From Molanna angustata (lineage: Eukaryota; Arthropoda; Insecta; Trichoptera; Molannidae), in NCBI GenBank assembly GCA_963576475.1, contig OY754975.1, forward strand, positions 22,253,169 to 22,317,168: a stretch of DNA of 64,000 bases, written 5' to 3'. Both the position numbers and the translations under genes were made by a program. Shown piece after piece: positions 24,044-35,423 of this stretch (its first letter is position 1; every line of letters begins with the position of its first letter). The notes under the pieces are model-generated. The model had not been told where the DNA came from. It made no database searches and saw only the letters and a program-made list of their open reading frames with translations.

Positions 24044-26797
24044 TTAAGGCGAAGAAATTTTGTTATATGGAAATAAATATGCGGTGAATTCAATGATAGA
24101 AGATGAGACATATTGATTGAGAGTGAGTGGGGTATTTAGTGTATAATACAAATCATGTTCGGTGTGGATTGGACATTCAAAGAACACATGGTCAAGGGTC
24201 TCTACAACCTCTCCACAAGCACACGAAGGGCTATCCCTTACGTGTATCCTGTGGAGGTGGCTGTTAATAAGGCAGTGTCCTAGTCTAATGCGACATATGT
24301 TGGAGACGTCTCGTTTGGCCATGCCTTTGTCATGGAACCATGGTTTAGACGGTATTGAAATTTGGATGGATTTATAAGATGAACCTTTCAAGGTACTAGA
24401 CCTTTCCCAGTCAATGGTCCATTTGGATATGAGTTCTTTTTTGAAGGATGCTAATATGTCTTGGCAGGGAATCATAAATAGAGAGGGTAAAATGCCAGTA
24501 ACGGAGGCTTGCTTCGCTGCTTCGTCAGCGATCTCATTTCCCACTATTCCCTGATAAGCCGGGATCCACGCAAGAAGCACTTCTTTATTCAATTTATGAA
24601 GGTTTAATAGAGCGGATTTAATGTTGCATAGTAAGGTGCTGTCGGCCAATTTGGCTAAATTGGAAGACAACGCCTTTAGAGCACTTAAAGAATCCGAAAA
24701 TATTATAAACTGCGAAGAATCCAAAGTATTGCAAATCTTTAGGGCTTCATTAATAGCCGTACATTCAGCTGTGAATATTGAACATTCCCTGGGTAGTTTA
24801 ACGAGTGATTGTATTTTTTTAGATGGTATGTGAATTGCGGCCCCGCATTCGTTGTCTGCGCCCCGCTTAGACCCATCCGTGTATATTTGTAGATGGGAGG
24901 GCCAGTTAGACATAACGATACTGTTGAACTTATTATTCATGGCTTGAGCACTGACTGTTGAATTTTTATGTAGGTCGATATTTAAAATAATGTTTGGGAT
25001 TAATGTTATTGCCTCAAATGGAATTTCGTAATATGGAAGCATAGACTGAGCACGGTTAGAGACAATTTTGAGGGAGAGTTTTTGATAGCTTTGGCACATT
25101 GGGGGAGTACATTTTTTGAACCAATACCGGTGACTTTGACATAGAGATGAGAGCATCGAGAATCTAGGGAGGAGCGGATGAGAGTTGTAGTTTATTCGTT
25201 TGAGCATGAATATGTCAGCCAAATATTGGCGTCTTAGTTTGAGAGGTGGTTCTACGCATTCCACCTGCAGTGCATTTATTGGTGAGGAGCGCATTGCGCC
25301 AATAATTAAGCGAAGGCATTTAGATTGTATTCTGTCTAATTTGGATTTCAGATATTCCGGTATCGGTTCCATCAGGAAGCTACCATAGTCCAGATGACTA
25401 CGGACAATGGCATTATATAGTAGTTTCATGGTTGTAGGATGTGAGCCCCACCAAACTCTAGAAACTGCTCTCAGAGGGTTTATATTTTTTTCACATTTGG
25501 TAATTATGTGGAAAATATGAGAATTCCATGATAACTTCCTATCCAAGGTCATCCCCAAAAATTTGACTTCTTCAACACTAGGAATAGTGGTTTCACCAAT
25601 CTTAACTGATATATTTGCCGTATTGTGTTTCCTCGAGAAGGCGATTATTTGACATTTTTGGGGCGAAACTTCAAGTCCATTAGAATTAAGCCATTTAATG
25701 ATTTTAGATAGGGCAGTTGATAATTTTCTCACTGCTGTTTCAATATTACTATTAGTAATATATAAAACGATATCATCAGCGAATTGGAGGAGTGAACAAA
25801 GACCCTGAACACATTCGAGTATATCATAGCAATATAGGTTAAATAAATGCGGACTCAGAACAGATCCCTGAGAGAGGCCAATCCATAGCGTTCGTTCATA
25901 GGTGTCTGGAGGCTTATTAATGACTATCTTTCTTTCACAAAAAATATTAAAAATTAATTGAGCTAGTCGTTCTGGAATTCCTAAATTCAACAATTTTCTC
26001 CGTAAAATTGGCAAAAAGACATTATCATAAGCGGCTTTAATGTCCAGGAAAGCTGCGAGTGTGTATTTTTTATTTGTGAACCCAATTTGGATGTCTGATA
26101 TCAGGATACTTAAATTATCCATACAAGTCTTTCCCTTTCTAAATCCAAATTGTATATTAGGGAGAAGTAAATTGCGTTCTGTTTGCCAGTCTAAACGTTT
26201 TTTAATGATGTTTTCGAAAAATTTTAAAATGCAGGAAGAGAGAGCTATTGGTCTATAAGACGTTTGAATTTTGGGGTCTTTTCCAGGTTTTAAGATTGGA
26301 ATTACCAACTGGGTTTTCCAATCTATGGGAACCATACCTGTTTGAAGGCATTCATTGAATTTATTCAGTATGTGTTCCAGAAAGCAAGTAGGCAGATGTT
26401 GGAAAAACGTATATGGTATTTGATCAAAACCAGGAGCAGAGTTGTTTAAGTTTTTGAGCACAATGGATAATTCCTCGATCTTAAAAGGTGAATCTAACCA
26501 AGATATTGAAGAGCGGTGACTAATGTTTTGATTTATGTATAATTCCGTTATATTAGGAGAGTAAGAGGGAGCCAGTCTGTTAATGAAGGATTCTAATATG
26601 TCTGGACTAATCTGATGATTCCGATTCTGGACATATGATGAGCGAAATCGTCGAATCATATTCCAAATCAGAGACAAGGGAGAGTCTGGGGAGAGGGATG
26701 AGCAAAAATTTCGCCATCCTTGCCTTTTTTTCTTACGTAGAAATTTTTTAGTTTTAGCCTGACTTTCCTTTGCAAGTATATAATTTTCAAGAGTCAT
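24044..26797 (-). pseudogene. LINE 1 ORF2, reverse transcriptase and RNase H part
   Basis: 917 open codons. The reverse transcriptase shows YRPIALSSCILKFFE, QFGFRKGKTCMDN, FLDIKAAYDNV, GLSQGSVLSPHLFN and the catalytic LLQFADDIVLY box. RNase H follows with YTDGSK, TAECTA, FSDSLSAL and NEIADEA, so its four acidic residues are present. Near the C-terminus CACGEVVETLDHVFFECP is a CCHC-like motif common in such proteins. The frame is separated from the endonuclease part by a stop and a one-base frame change, so the complete protein cannot be made. It would copy LINE RNA into DNA at the nicked target. Confidence 0.9.
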
Positions 26798-26859
26798 GTT
26801 TTTCCTATATTTTTTATGGCTTTTTTCCTGTTGTTGACCATATCAGAACATTCTCCGTC

Positions 26860-27786
26860 CTACCATGGCGTACATGGCAGAGGGCTAAAGTTGGATTTTT
26901 TTGGAATAGATAAGTCAGCGGCCTTATAAATAATTGATAAAAGATCAGAGTATTCAATGTGTACGTTAGAATTGTCCAAACTTGTTGTTAATTTTTCTAT
27001 ATTATCGTAGAAGAGGGGCCAATTTGCCCTTTTTGTATTGTAACCTTTACGATTTGTCGGGTGTTGGGGTTTAGATTTAGCAATGTGAGGATCTTCTAAG
27101 TGAATAATTATTGGATAATGATCACTAGAGTAAGGATCATTGGTTAAGGTCCATGAACAAGCTGCGGCTAAAGAACTCGAACATAGTGTCAGATCGACAG
27201 CACTTTTCTTTTGGGAGGGTGGGGTGAGGCGAGTAGGGGAGCCATCATTTAAAAAACAAATATTATTGATATCCATGAAATCTATTATATTGTGACCAGA
27301 TTTATTGGTAGCTTCACTTCCCCAGATAAGAGAATGGGCGTTAAAATCTCCCAAGATTATGGAGGGAGAGGGGAGCTGGCGAAGTAAATCCGTCCAGTCC
27401 TTTTCTATAAATAAAACTAATGGTGGAATATATACTGAAATAAAAGTTATGTTTTTAATACGTGCTGCGACAATTTGAAAGTCTTGGGTTTTGAGAGGGA
27501 TAGATAGTTTTTCGAAATTTAAATTATCTTTAATAAAAAGGGCAGTTCCAGCCCGACCGTCAGCTCTGTCATCTCTAAGACACTGGTAGCCGATTACCTT
27601 AAATAGGCAAGACGGCTTCAGCCAAGTTTCAGAGATGGCTGCAATATGTATTGAATTATTATTTAATAGTTCGGTAAGTTCTGCTTTATTGGAATAAACG
27701 CTCCTACTATTCCATTGTAGAATTTTCAGAGTTTGTATGTCCATTATTGAAGAGAGAAGATTGCAATGTTGTGAGAATATCAGCAA
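26860..27786 (-). pseudogene. LINE 1 ORF2, endonuclease part
   Basis: An APE-type endonuclease domain. Landmarks are LKILQWNSRSV, AISETWLKP (catalytic Glu), RDDRADGRAG, ILGDFNAHSLIWG (Asp and Asn) and SSDHYPIII (terminal His). The likely start is the internal Met at 27744 (MDIQTLKIL), matching the starts of LINE 2 and LINE 3 ORF2. It overlaps the end of ORF1 (27707). The frame stops at TAG just after PCTPW, where LINE 2 and LINE 3 have a second Trp, so the stop is a TGG-to-TAG change. About 60 bases later one base is missing from an A-rich stretch, which puts the reverse transcriptase in another frame. Confidence 0.88.
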
Positions 27787-29146
27787 CGTTGTACGGTAGG
27801 CTATTATTATTCGAAAGAATAGATATAAAAAGAGATATTAATGTCTGCAGAAATGCTGAATTGCTGTTGGATAACTCTGCTGCAGAAGGAGGAGGTGAAT
27901 GTTCATTTTGGTTAATTGCATGACCATTAGACATTTGATTGACATAATTACCATTTGGATTGAATAGGAATGAGTTATGTATGTTCTTGTCATATGCTGG
28001 TGTCATTGCTGGTCTAGGTTTGACTTGTTTGTGTGTAATAATTCTACGATAGTTGGAAGGATTCGCTGAATTAATTTGGTTTATTGTAGTTGTGTTAGCT
28101 GAGGTTGGTTTCACATTCAATGTTGTAGTTTCGGCAAAACTCTTTATTGCAGGGGGAAAACGTTTAGAGGCTTGGAAATATGATATATTTTCGCTCGCCA
28201 TCAGTTGTTTAATGTTTTTTTGTCTCGTCAGTTCTGGGCATATAAAGCTAGTAGCCTTGTGACTACCTTTACAATTGACGCATGTTGGCTCTTCCGGGTT
28301 TGGACACTGATCAGCTTGATGGTTTTCACCACAGTGAAAGCATCGAGTGGAAGATTTACAAATGGCTCTTGAGTGCCCAAAACGGCAACAATTAAAACAC
28401 TGAATAGTGGGATAAGTGTATGCTTCTACTGGAAGGGAGTTAAAATAAAGGTAAACATAATCAGGCAATATTTGGCCTTCGAATGTGAGAACGACGGTTT
28501 GTGACGGTTTCCACGTCACCGTGCCTTGAGAATTATCTTTGTAATTTAACCTTCGCGCCTATATTATTTTAATAATTCGTCTAGCATTGTTCAAATTTAA
28601 GGATTCAACAATATCGCTTTCAGAAAGATTAGCAGGAATGCCTCTTACCAACCCCATTCGCGTCACGTGATGCGTCGGAATAAACGCCTTAAATTTTTGA
28701 TCAGATAAAGTTGTAATATTCTGTATAAAATTATTTGCTTGTTCCCATTTGTTAAATTCAGAAGAAATTTTAAAGCGCCCTTCAGATTTTATTGTACCGT
28801 TAATAATCCCAAAGTTTTTATTTTTACATGAAAACAAAAATTTGCCAACTTCTAAGGAGTTAATCGGTTTGCCACTTTCGCAATTTTGAATATATACTAT
28901 GTATGGTGGGTTTGACATATTACAATATTGAATTGGGCTTGGTTCGGTTTGTATCGGGAGGCCTGCAGTTATTTCGAGTACAGAAGAAGGTTTCATTTTC
29001 GACGGTATATCAATTGGTTGATGACGCGGTTTTCGTTTACGGTTAGGTACAATAACTGAATCATGACTCGTGTCAGATTCACATTCGTCAGCAGTTGATA
29101 AAATTATCGATCGAGGATCAGGAGGTTTAGTCTCGTCCACCTCCAT
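27707..29146 (-). pseudogene. LINE 1 ORF1, zinc-knuckle nucleic-acid-binding protein, one stop
   Basis: Two open blocks (29146-28559 and 28519-27707) lie in the same frame, separated by a single in-frame TAG at 28559-28561; readable sequence (ARRLNYKDNSQG) joins them. The first block has a low-complexity N-terminus and a folded middle domain (YIVYIQNCESGKPI). The second has three zinc knuckles: CFNCCRFGHSRAIC, CFHCGENHQADQC and CVNCKGSHKATSFIC. Such proteins bind LINE RNA in ribonucleoprotein particles. The domain order matches ORF1 of LINE 2 and LINE 3. The stop would remove the knuckles. Confidence 0.88.
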
Positions 29147-29392
29147 ATCCGCGATGCAGTATTTAAATCAAATAAAATAGATATTTAACAGTTAAATAAA
29201 AAATACGAAACAAAAATTGTTAATGTCAAATAGACAAAAAGCAACAAAAACAATAGGTAAATATTAATACCAAATATGCTACATTGAAATAATCAAAACA
29301 ATTTTTGTAACAATAAAAATGAAAAAAAAAAACAAATTTAAACAAAAATGACAGCAATGGAATCTTATCTGTTCGCTGCGTAGTGTAGTAGG

Positions 29393-29404
29393 TACTTGTG
29401 GGTA
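29393..29404. repeat. Target-site duplication of LINE 2, left copy
   Basis: TACTTGTGGGTA, repeated exactly at 35141-35152. Confidence 0.9.
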
Positions 29405-29629
29405 TTTATTATTATTTATTTAAATGGCACTTGTAACCTCAAATGAAGGAACATTGGCCAGAGTCAAGTTTGTTACAAAATCGTGCATTTGTTAATTACA
29501 ATAAAATAAACAACAAATTATAAAATATGTGGGAAACCAAAAAAAAAATATTAATAATTAATACTGAAATTAAAAATTTAAAAAGTTGTGAAAAAAGTTT
29601 TGTTTTTAAATGGGAAGTAGAAAAGGAAA

Positions 29630-32600
29630 TCACAATTTGATGTTATTCTGTCTGATAAATTTTGTAAGAACATTAAGTACTTGAAATTTATTAAGGCTGA
29701 GTAAGGAGGTGATATTATGAGGAGGAAATATTTTAAATTTAATCAGATGTGTTAAAGATATTGGGAACTTAGATGTAGGGCAATTGAAAAATATGTGATC
29801 CAAGCTGCCTTCTTCTTGGCCACATTGACAAAGAGATGAGTTCTTAATACCCAACCTTGCTAGGTGAGAAGGGGAACAGCAGTGTCCGAATCTCAATCGG
29901 CATATGACGGAAGATTCATGTCTGCTACAACGAAATTTGGAAAACCATGGTTTGATGGGGATAAATTTTTGAATCGATGCATATCTTGAACCTTTTGAAA
30001 TTGAAGATAAATTATAGTGTGTATTCCATTCATTCAACATATAAGAATGAACAAGAGGAAGGATGTCATGAATCAAATTAAATTTGTATCTGTGAGGATC
30101 ACCCGATGAAATAGCAAATCTAGCTAAATTATCAGCTCTCTCATTACCAATAATGCCACGGTGACCTGGAATCCAGGCAATAGCTATTTCGAGATCTTTT
30201 TTTTTCATATCAAAAATAATATTTTTAATATGCAATGACAGCCAATTGGCAGGGGAATCAAAAGGATTTTGTGAAATTGATTGTATAGAGCTTAGGGAAT
30301 CAGAAAGAATCAACGTTTTCTTAAATTTAAATTGTTTAGCCATTTCAATTGCTTCGATAATGCCAATACATTCACCAGTAAAAACTGTAGAATAAGGAGG
30401 TAGTTGAATTAGTCTTGAGATCTGGATAGAGTGACAGTATACTGAAACACCAACATGCTCATTATCACTAATTTTGGAAGCATCGGTAAAGATAAGAGTC
30501 CAATCATTCCATTTATTGTTGATTACACTTCGAAAGGCTGATTCACATTGAGAACTATTTTTGAAAATACCCAATGACTGGATTGTAAAAGGAGTAAATG
30601 TTATGACATCAAAAGGGGTGGAGAAAATTGGAAGTATATGGAATTGTTGAATGGGTACATTGTGATTGTTGAATTTCCGGAAACTTTGAACCAAATGTGG
30701 AACGTTTTTATTTTTCCAATAAGGAGATGTTCTAATAATATTGGAAAGGAGATTAAGTTTCTCAATTAGAGGATGAGTGGAAGTCATGGCTGATTTATAA
30801 TAATATCTATCTGATAAGAATTGTCTGCGGATAATGAGAGGAGCATCCACACATTCAACTTGAAGAGCATTAGTGTGAGTGGACTTCATAGCTCCAGATA
30901 TTAGCCTAAGGGATTGATATTGAAGCAAATCAATTTTTTGTTGAAGATACTTGCTAGAAATATTAAATAGGAAAGATCCATAATCTAGGTGGCTTCTTAC
31001 AATTGCATTGTATAAAAGTTTGACAGAGAGAGGATGAGCACCCCACCATATTCCTGTTACCGCTCGAAGAATGTTTATGTTTTTTTGACAGGTAGAAGAT
31101 AATTTTTCAACATGAGGTTTCCATGTTAATTTTGAGTCTAGTACAATGCCTAGGTATTTATAAGTTAAAGAGGATGGAATGAGGACATGATTATATTTTA
31201 TAAAAATAGAAGGGGGGTGTCGTTTTCTGGTAAACAAAACAACAGAACTCTTTGAAGGAGAAATCTCTAAACCATGATTTGAAAGCCATTTTTCGAGATT
31301 TATCATCGCATTATTTAGGAGGATAGTACCGGGAGAAATTAATGAATTAATAACATAAATAAGAAGGTCATCTGCATATTGAAGGATATGAGTATCGAGA
31401 GGTAAAATATTAGAGAGATCAGCAACATAAATATTGTATAGAAGAGGACTAAGAACAGATCCTTGAGGAATTCCTCTCCAAGTTAGTCTGGAATAAGTCA
31501 TTCCATCAACGTGAACAGAAATAGTTCGTTCAGACATTATGTTAAAAATAAAATGAGTTAATTTTGAAGGGAATTTCATCTGAAGCATTTTTTGTTTCAA
31601 AATAGATAAAATGACATTATCGTAAGCAGAAGTGATATCTAAGAAAACAGCTATAACAGAAGATTGCCGAGAAAAGGCGAGCTGAACGTCTGTTGTAAAT
31701 ATACTGAGGTTATCCATAGAACTTTTGGACTTTCGAAAACCGAATTGGGAAACATCTAAAATCCCTTCACTCGCGCAAAACCATTCTAATCTGTTTTTAA
31801 CCAAATGTTCTGTAATTTTTGCTAATGCTGGTGATAGTGCGATCGGTCTATATGAATCACCAATACATGGATCTTTACTGGGTTTCAGAATTGGAATTAT
31901 TATATAATTTTTCCAAGAGCAAGGAATTCGACCAGTATTAAACATGATATTTACCATAGCTAAAAAATATGTTAGAGTATGCGGTAATGCTTTACTCAAG
32001 AATGAATAAGGGACACCATCAACACCTGGGGAACAGTCTTTAACTTTATTGAGGACCATATTAAGTTCCTCTAAAGAAAATGGTGAATCAAGATGATGCT
32101 CAAAAGAATTAAGTAGGTATGTATATGGTAAATCTACAAAATTGGGAGCTGAGGGAGGAGAGATTTTATTTAAGAATGAATTTATCCAAGGTCCAATAAA
32201 GTTATTATGCCTTTTTGAGGAAAATACAGAACGGAATTTTCTTATATTTTCCCAAACTTTAGACGAAGGAGTGTCTGGAGAGAGAGATTGACAAAAAGAT
32301 TTCCATCCTTGACGCTTTTTTTTTAATAATAGTCTTTTAGTCTGCGCTTGAATTTTCCGGACAAGAATAAAATTGGATTCAGACATATTTGATGAATAAG
32401 ATTTCATAGCTTCTTTACGTTTATGTATTGCTTCACAGCATTCTTCATCCCACCATGGTGGAGATGGAATTTTACGAGGGATAATGTTTTTGAGGGGGAT
32501 CCAGGTTTCAGCTGATTGAATCATTGCTTTTATAAGACGGTCATATGCAGAATGAATGTTAGATATTGAGGGCCATTCAAAAGTTTTAATTATCTTGTCG

Positions 32601-33355
32601 AGCATTACAGAATATTCATTCCATTGAGCTTTTTCAATATTAAATTTATTTGAATTGAATAATCGAGTTGAACTGGTATTTGGGAATTTTATAGATTTAG
32701 GGAAAGAGAGAATGATGGGAAAGTGTTCACTACCATGAGAATCTTGCAAAATATTCCATGTAAGTGAAGGAGCAAGGGAGGGGGAACATATCGATAAGTC
32801 AATTGCACTAATGTTTTGCATTGGTGGAGAAAACCGGGTAGGAGAACCGTTGTTTAAAATGCAAAGGTTCTGTTCATCGAGTAAATTGTATAGTTTTCTT
32901 CCAAAATGACAGGTTCTGGAAGAGCCCCAAAGAGTGTGATGCATATTCAAATCTCCTAGAATTAAAATAGGAGGAGGAATGGATTCAATTATATCTTTGA
33001 GTTGATCAATGATGAAGTCGGAAGGCCTAGAAATATATACTGATAAAAAGGAAATGTCATTAATACGAGCTGCTACTACATTTAAGTCGAAAATTCGAAT
33101 ACCAGGAATTGGTAATTGAGAAAACCGTTGAGATGGATGTACAAGGAGGGCAGAACCACCTTTACCATCGACCCTGTCATCACGTAAGCATGAGTATCCT
33201 AATAGATGGAAATGCGACTCTGGTTTGATCCAGGTCTCAGAAAGAGCAACAACAAATGGAGAGAAATCTTTTAGTAAAAGTTGAAGTTCGGCTTTATTGG
33301 CAATTACACTACGTGTATTCCATTGAAGTATATTAAAATAACATTGATGAGCCAT
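29630..33355 (-). CDS. LINE 2 ORF2: endonuclease, reverse transcriptase, RNase H polyprotein
   Basis: 1241 residues. The APE-type endonuclease (about 8-220) shows LQWNTRSV, ALSETWIKP, RDDRVDGKGG, ILGDLNMHHTLWG and GSEHFPIIL. The reverse transcriptase (about 430-800) shows YRPIALSPALAK, FGFRKSKSSMDN, FLDITSAYDNV, GIPQGSVLSPLLYN and the catalytic YADD at about residue 659. RNase H (about 950-1080) shows FTDASK, FTGECIG, LSDSLSS and NERADNLA, so the acidic tetrad is complete. A C-terminal CQC...H...C motif (CQCGQEEGSLDHIFFNC) lies near 1190. The start Met gives the same N-terminal spacing as LINE 3. In this family the protein nicks chromosomal DNA and primes cDNA synthesis there, and RNase H removes the template. 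No stop or frameshift is seen. Confidence 0.93.
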   Translation of the reverse strand: MAHQCYFNILQWNTRSVIANKAELQLLLKDFSPFVVALSETWIKPESHFHLLGYSCLRDDRVDGKGGSALLVHPSQRFSQLPIPGIRIFDLNVVAARINDISFLSVYISRPSDFIIDQLKDIIESIPPPILILGDLNMHHTLWGSSRTCHFGRKLYNLLDEQNLCILNNGSPTRFSPPMQNISAIDLSICSPSLAPSLTWNILQDSHGSEHFPIILSFPKSIKFPNTSSTRLFNSNKFNIEKAQWNEYSVMLDKIIKTFEWPSISNIHSAYDRLIKAMIQSAETWIPLKNIIPRKIPSPPWWDEECCEAIHKRKEAMKSYSSNMSESNFILVRKIQAQTKRLLLKKKRQGWKSFCQSLSPDTPSSKVWENIRKFRSVFSSKRHNNFIGPWINSFLNKISPPSAPNFVDLPYTYLLNSFEHHLDSPFSLEELNMVLNKVKDCSPGVDGVPYSFLSKALPHTLTYFLAMVNIMFNTGRIPCSWKNYIIIPILKPSKDPCIGDSYRPIALSPALAKITEHLVKNRLEWFCASEGILDVSQFGFRKSKSSMDNLSIFTTDVQLAFSRQSSVIAVFLDITSAYDNVILSILKQKMLQMKFPSKLTHFIFNIMSERTISVHVDGMTYSRLTWRGIPQGSVLSPLLYNIYVADLSNILPLDTHILQYADDLLIYVINSLISPGTILLNNAMINLEKWLSNHGLEISPSKSSVVLFTRKRHPPSIFIKYNHVLIPSSLTYKYLGIVLDSKLTWKPHVEKLSSTCQKNINILRAVTGIWWGAHPLSVKLLYNAIVRSHLDYGSFLFNISSKYLQQKIDLLQYQSLRLISGAMKSTHTNALQVECVDAPLIIRRQFLSDRYYYKSAMTSTHPLIEKLNLLSNIIRTSPYWKNKNVPHLVQSFRKFNNHNVPIQQFHILPIFSTPFDVITFTPFTIQSLGIFKNSSQCESAFRSVINNKWNDWTLIFTDASKISDNEHVGVSVYCHSIQISRLIQLPPYSTVFTGECIGIIEAIEMAKQFKFKKTLILSDSLSSIQSISQNPFDSPANWLSLHIKNIIFDMKKKDLEIAIAWIPGHRGIIGNERADNLARFAISSGDPHRYKFNLIHDILPLVHSYMLNEWNTHYNLSSISKGSRYASIQKFIPIKPWFSKFRCSRHESSVICRLRFGHCCSPSHLARLGIKNSSLCQCGQEEGSLDHIFFNCPTSKFPISLTHLIKFKIFPPHNITSLLSLNKFQVLNVLTKFIRQNNIKL

Positions 33356-33473
33356 TATTTAAATATAGATATAATATTATATATAACATGTAAAATTGTA
33401 TATCTTTAAAAAAAAAAAAAAACAATAGAAAAAATTAGATTAATAAAACATGATTAAATTAGATTCAAGTTAG

Positions 33474-34970
33474 CTAGGGGATGTCATTATGAGAAGTATT
33501 CGGCAAATTGCCATCAATATATTTTTTTAAAAGTGAAGTTTGATTGAGAATAAGTGGAGCAGCGTTGGGCGGTATGGTTGATGGATTATTGAGTAATTTT
33601 GTAATTAGCAAAAATAACTTATTGAGAATTCCAGTTATGTCATTGTCTTTTTGAATAATACATGTAGGTTCAGAATTAACTTTGGCATAGCCACAACCAT
33701 CTGAGAGATTGGAGTTGGGTTTCCAGGAGAGATTCTCAATTTCCTTCCTTTCTGACGGTGTGATGTGGGGTTGAAATCTTGGCAGGCTTTTTTTTAAGTG
33801 GTGGGTTTTGTTGTACTGAAAATGACTCGATAAGTTGGATTCCATGTGGGAGGCCTGAAGAGTGGACGATTTGATTTCACCGTGTGATAGAACATCTTCA
33901 AAGGTTCTTTTTGTTGGAGGTAGTTGTTTGGATGCTTCTAAATATGAAAAATTTTGTTCTGACATAATTCTTTTTATATTGTCCTGCCTGGCATATTCTG
34001 GACAGTTGCGGTTAACTGCAGAATGATGACCTGAACAGTTTAAACACTTTTGGTTGATTATTGGAGTAGTACATGATTCACCGGTATGAGTTTGTCCACA
34101 CTTAAAACATCGCGGTGAAGATCTACATAATGTTTTTGTATGTCCAAATCTGCAGCAGTTAAAGCATTGAATTGTAGGATATTGATATTTTTCCACAATC
34201 AAAGAGGTGTAAAACGAATATACCCTTGTTGGTAGTATTTGTCCGTCAAATGTAACGACAACAGTCTGAGTGGGAACCCATTGGACTCCTTCAGGGGTTG
34301 TAGATTTGCGATTAAGACGGCGTGCTTTAATCACATTACCACAACCGCTTGGGACTTCAATATTTTTGCAAATGTCATCAACTGTCCAATCTGTGGGAAT
34401 TCCTCTTACAAGACCCATTCGACAAACCATGAAACTAGGGATGAAAGCTTTGTAGCAATTTTCCAATAAAAATTTAGAACATAAAAAATCGTTAGCAGCC
34501 AGAAAATTTTTGAAAGATATTGAAATTTTGTTTCGGCCTATTAATTTCACACCTTCTTTCGGAATAATGTCAGCAATCGAATATTTCTTTAATGTCTTTC
34601 CAAAAGATATCGGATTAATAGAAGCACCCAGAGAGGAATCTATTTTTTGAACGTGTATAATAAATGGTCCAATGTCTTCTTTATTATAAAGGCGACTAAT
34701 AATTGATGTTGGATTGCCGGATTGAGTCGAGATTGGATCTAGAGAAATATGTGAGTTCACATTAGGAGTAATCTTGATTGGTAATTCAGGGTCACTGTCA
34801 GATCTATGAGCCCTCATTCGTTTTTTCTTTAGTTTCCGTGTAGAATGAATCTCCAAAAAACTGTTTGGAACAGGGATGTCTTCATCAGTTACCGCAGAAG
34901 TGTACGTATCATTATCAAGAGATGATACTGTAGCAGGGTCAGGTGGTTTTGGATTTGGCCTAAAGGCCAT
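33474..34970 (-). CDS. LINE 2 ORF1: zinc-knuckle RNA-binding protein
   Basis: 498 residues. It has a disordered, charged N-terminus (about 1-95, rich in Pro, Ser, Lys), a central domain with PFIIHVQKIDSSLG (about 105) and MGLVRGIPTDW (about 190-200), a TVVVTFDGQILP segment (about 236-247), then three zinc knuckles (about 267-330): CFNCCRFGHTKTLC, CFKCGQTHTGESC and CLNCSGHHSAVNRNC. A low-complexity tail follows. It lies upstream of ORF2 with a 118-bp gap, so ORF2 would need reinitiation or internal entry. It is the only uninterrupted ORF1 of the three I-like LINEs here. Members of this family package the LINE RNA. Confidence 0.92.
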   Translation of the reverse strand: MAFRPNPKPPDPATVSSLDNDTYTSAVTDEDIPVPNSFLEIHSTRKLKKKRMRAHRSDSDPELPIKITPNVNSHISLDPISTQSGNPTSIISRLYNKEDIGPFIIHVQKIDSSLGASINPISFGKTLKKYSIADIIPKEGVKLIGRNKISISFKNFLAANDFLCSKFLLENCYKAFIPSFMVCRMGLVRGIPTDWTVDDICKNIEVPSGCGNVIKARRLNRKSTTPEGVQWVPTQTVVVTFDGQILPTRVYSFYTSLIVEKYQYPTIQCFNCCRFGHTKTLCRSSPRCFKCGQTHTGESCTTPIINQKCLNCSGHHSAVNRNCPEYARQDNIKRIMSEQNFSYLEASKQLPPTKRTFEDVLSHGEIKSSTLQASHMESNLSSHFQYNKTHHLKKSLPRFQPHITPSERKEIENLSWKPNSNLSDGCGYAKVNSEPTCIIQKDNDITGILNKLFLLITKLLNNPSTIPPNAAPLILNQTSLLKKYIDGNLPNTSHNDIP

Positions 34971-35140
34971 TTTTGAATGGAGTAAACTTTAACTAAATGG
35001 TAAAATCAAGTTCGAAAAATAAGAATAAATTAAAAAAATCAACAAAATATAATCACTTTGCCACAAAATACAACAAAAAAATCAGAGCAAAAAAAAACAA
35101 CCACTTGACAGATCAATCAAAGAGAAAAAAACTAAAGATC

Positions 35141-35152
35141 TACTTGTGGGTA
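35141..35152. repeat. Target-site duplication of LINE 2, right copy
   Basis: TACTTGTGGGTA, identical to 29393-29404. Confidence 0.9.
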
Positions 35153-35423
35153 GATCCGAAATATGCACTAAACACAACCGCTCACTGGCAACGTTGCGAC
35201 GAGAATCTCAATATAACATTCAAACATGTAAAAAAATATTCATATTCGTTATTGGTTCTACTTTCAATAAATAAATCATTTCATATATCATTCAAATTTA
35301 GAAGTGAATATAATAGTTACGGTAAAAATCAGGGTAATTTACGGGTTGGGACTAACGCAGCAGAAAATGCTCGTAATGTTAATGCTGTGTTACGAGAGCA
35401 TCAGCTCTCGATATTATGAGTGT
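35153..35423. other. Segment upstream of LINE 2 with a short hairpin
   Basis: CGAGAGC and GCTCTCG with a 4-base loop lie at 35393-35410. The 140-codon plus frame (34997-35419) crosses the LINE 5' end and has no motif. The first 80 bp could be the displaced 5' end of LINE 1, which is unproven. Confidence 0.4.

Larger units (their letters stand above)
23990..29392 (-). mobile_element. I-like LINE 1 (degenerate)
   Basis: Minus strand, in order: 5' region (about 29392-29147), ORF1 (29146-27707), ORF2 (27744-24044) and a short 3' region ending in an A-rich stretch near 23980-23995. ORF1 is a zinc-knuckle protein; ORF2 has endonuclease, reverse transcriptase and RNase H, the layout of I-clade and related LINEs. 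Both ORFs are interrupted. I could not find a target duplication. LINE 2 sits just upstream of its 5' end. Confidence 0.85.
29405..35140 (-). mobile_element. I-like LINE 2, full length and apparently intact
   Basis: About 5.7 kb between perfect 12-bp duplications (TACTTGTGGGTA). On the minus strand it has a short 5' region of about 170 bp, ORF1 (34970-33474), a 118-bp gap, ORF2 (33355-29630) and a 3' region ending in a TAA-rich tail (AATAATAATAAATA next to 29405). Both ORFs are uninterrupted and carry every expected domain. The complete 5' end, perfect duplication and open frames point to a recent insertion that may still be competent. Endonuclease, reverse transcriptase and RNase H plus a zinc-knuckle ORF1 fit the I clade or a close relative. 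Confidence 0.92.
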
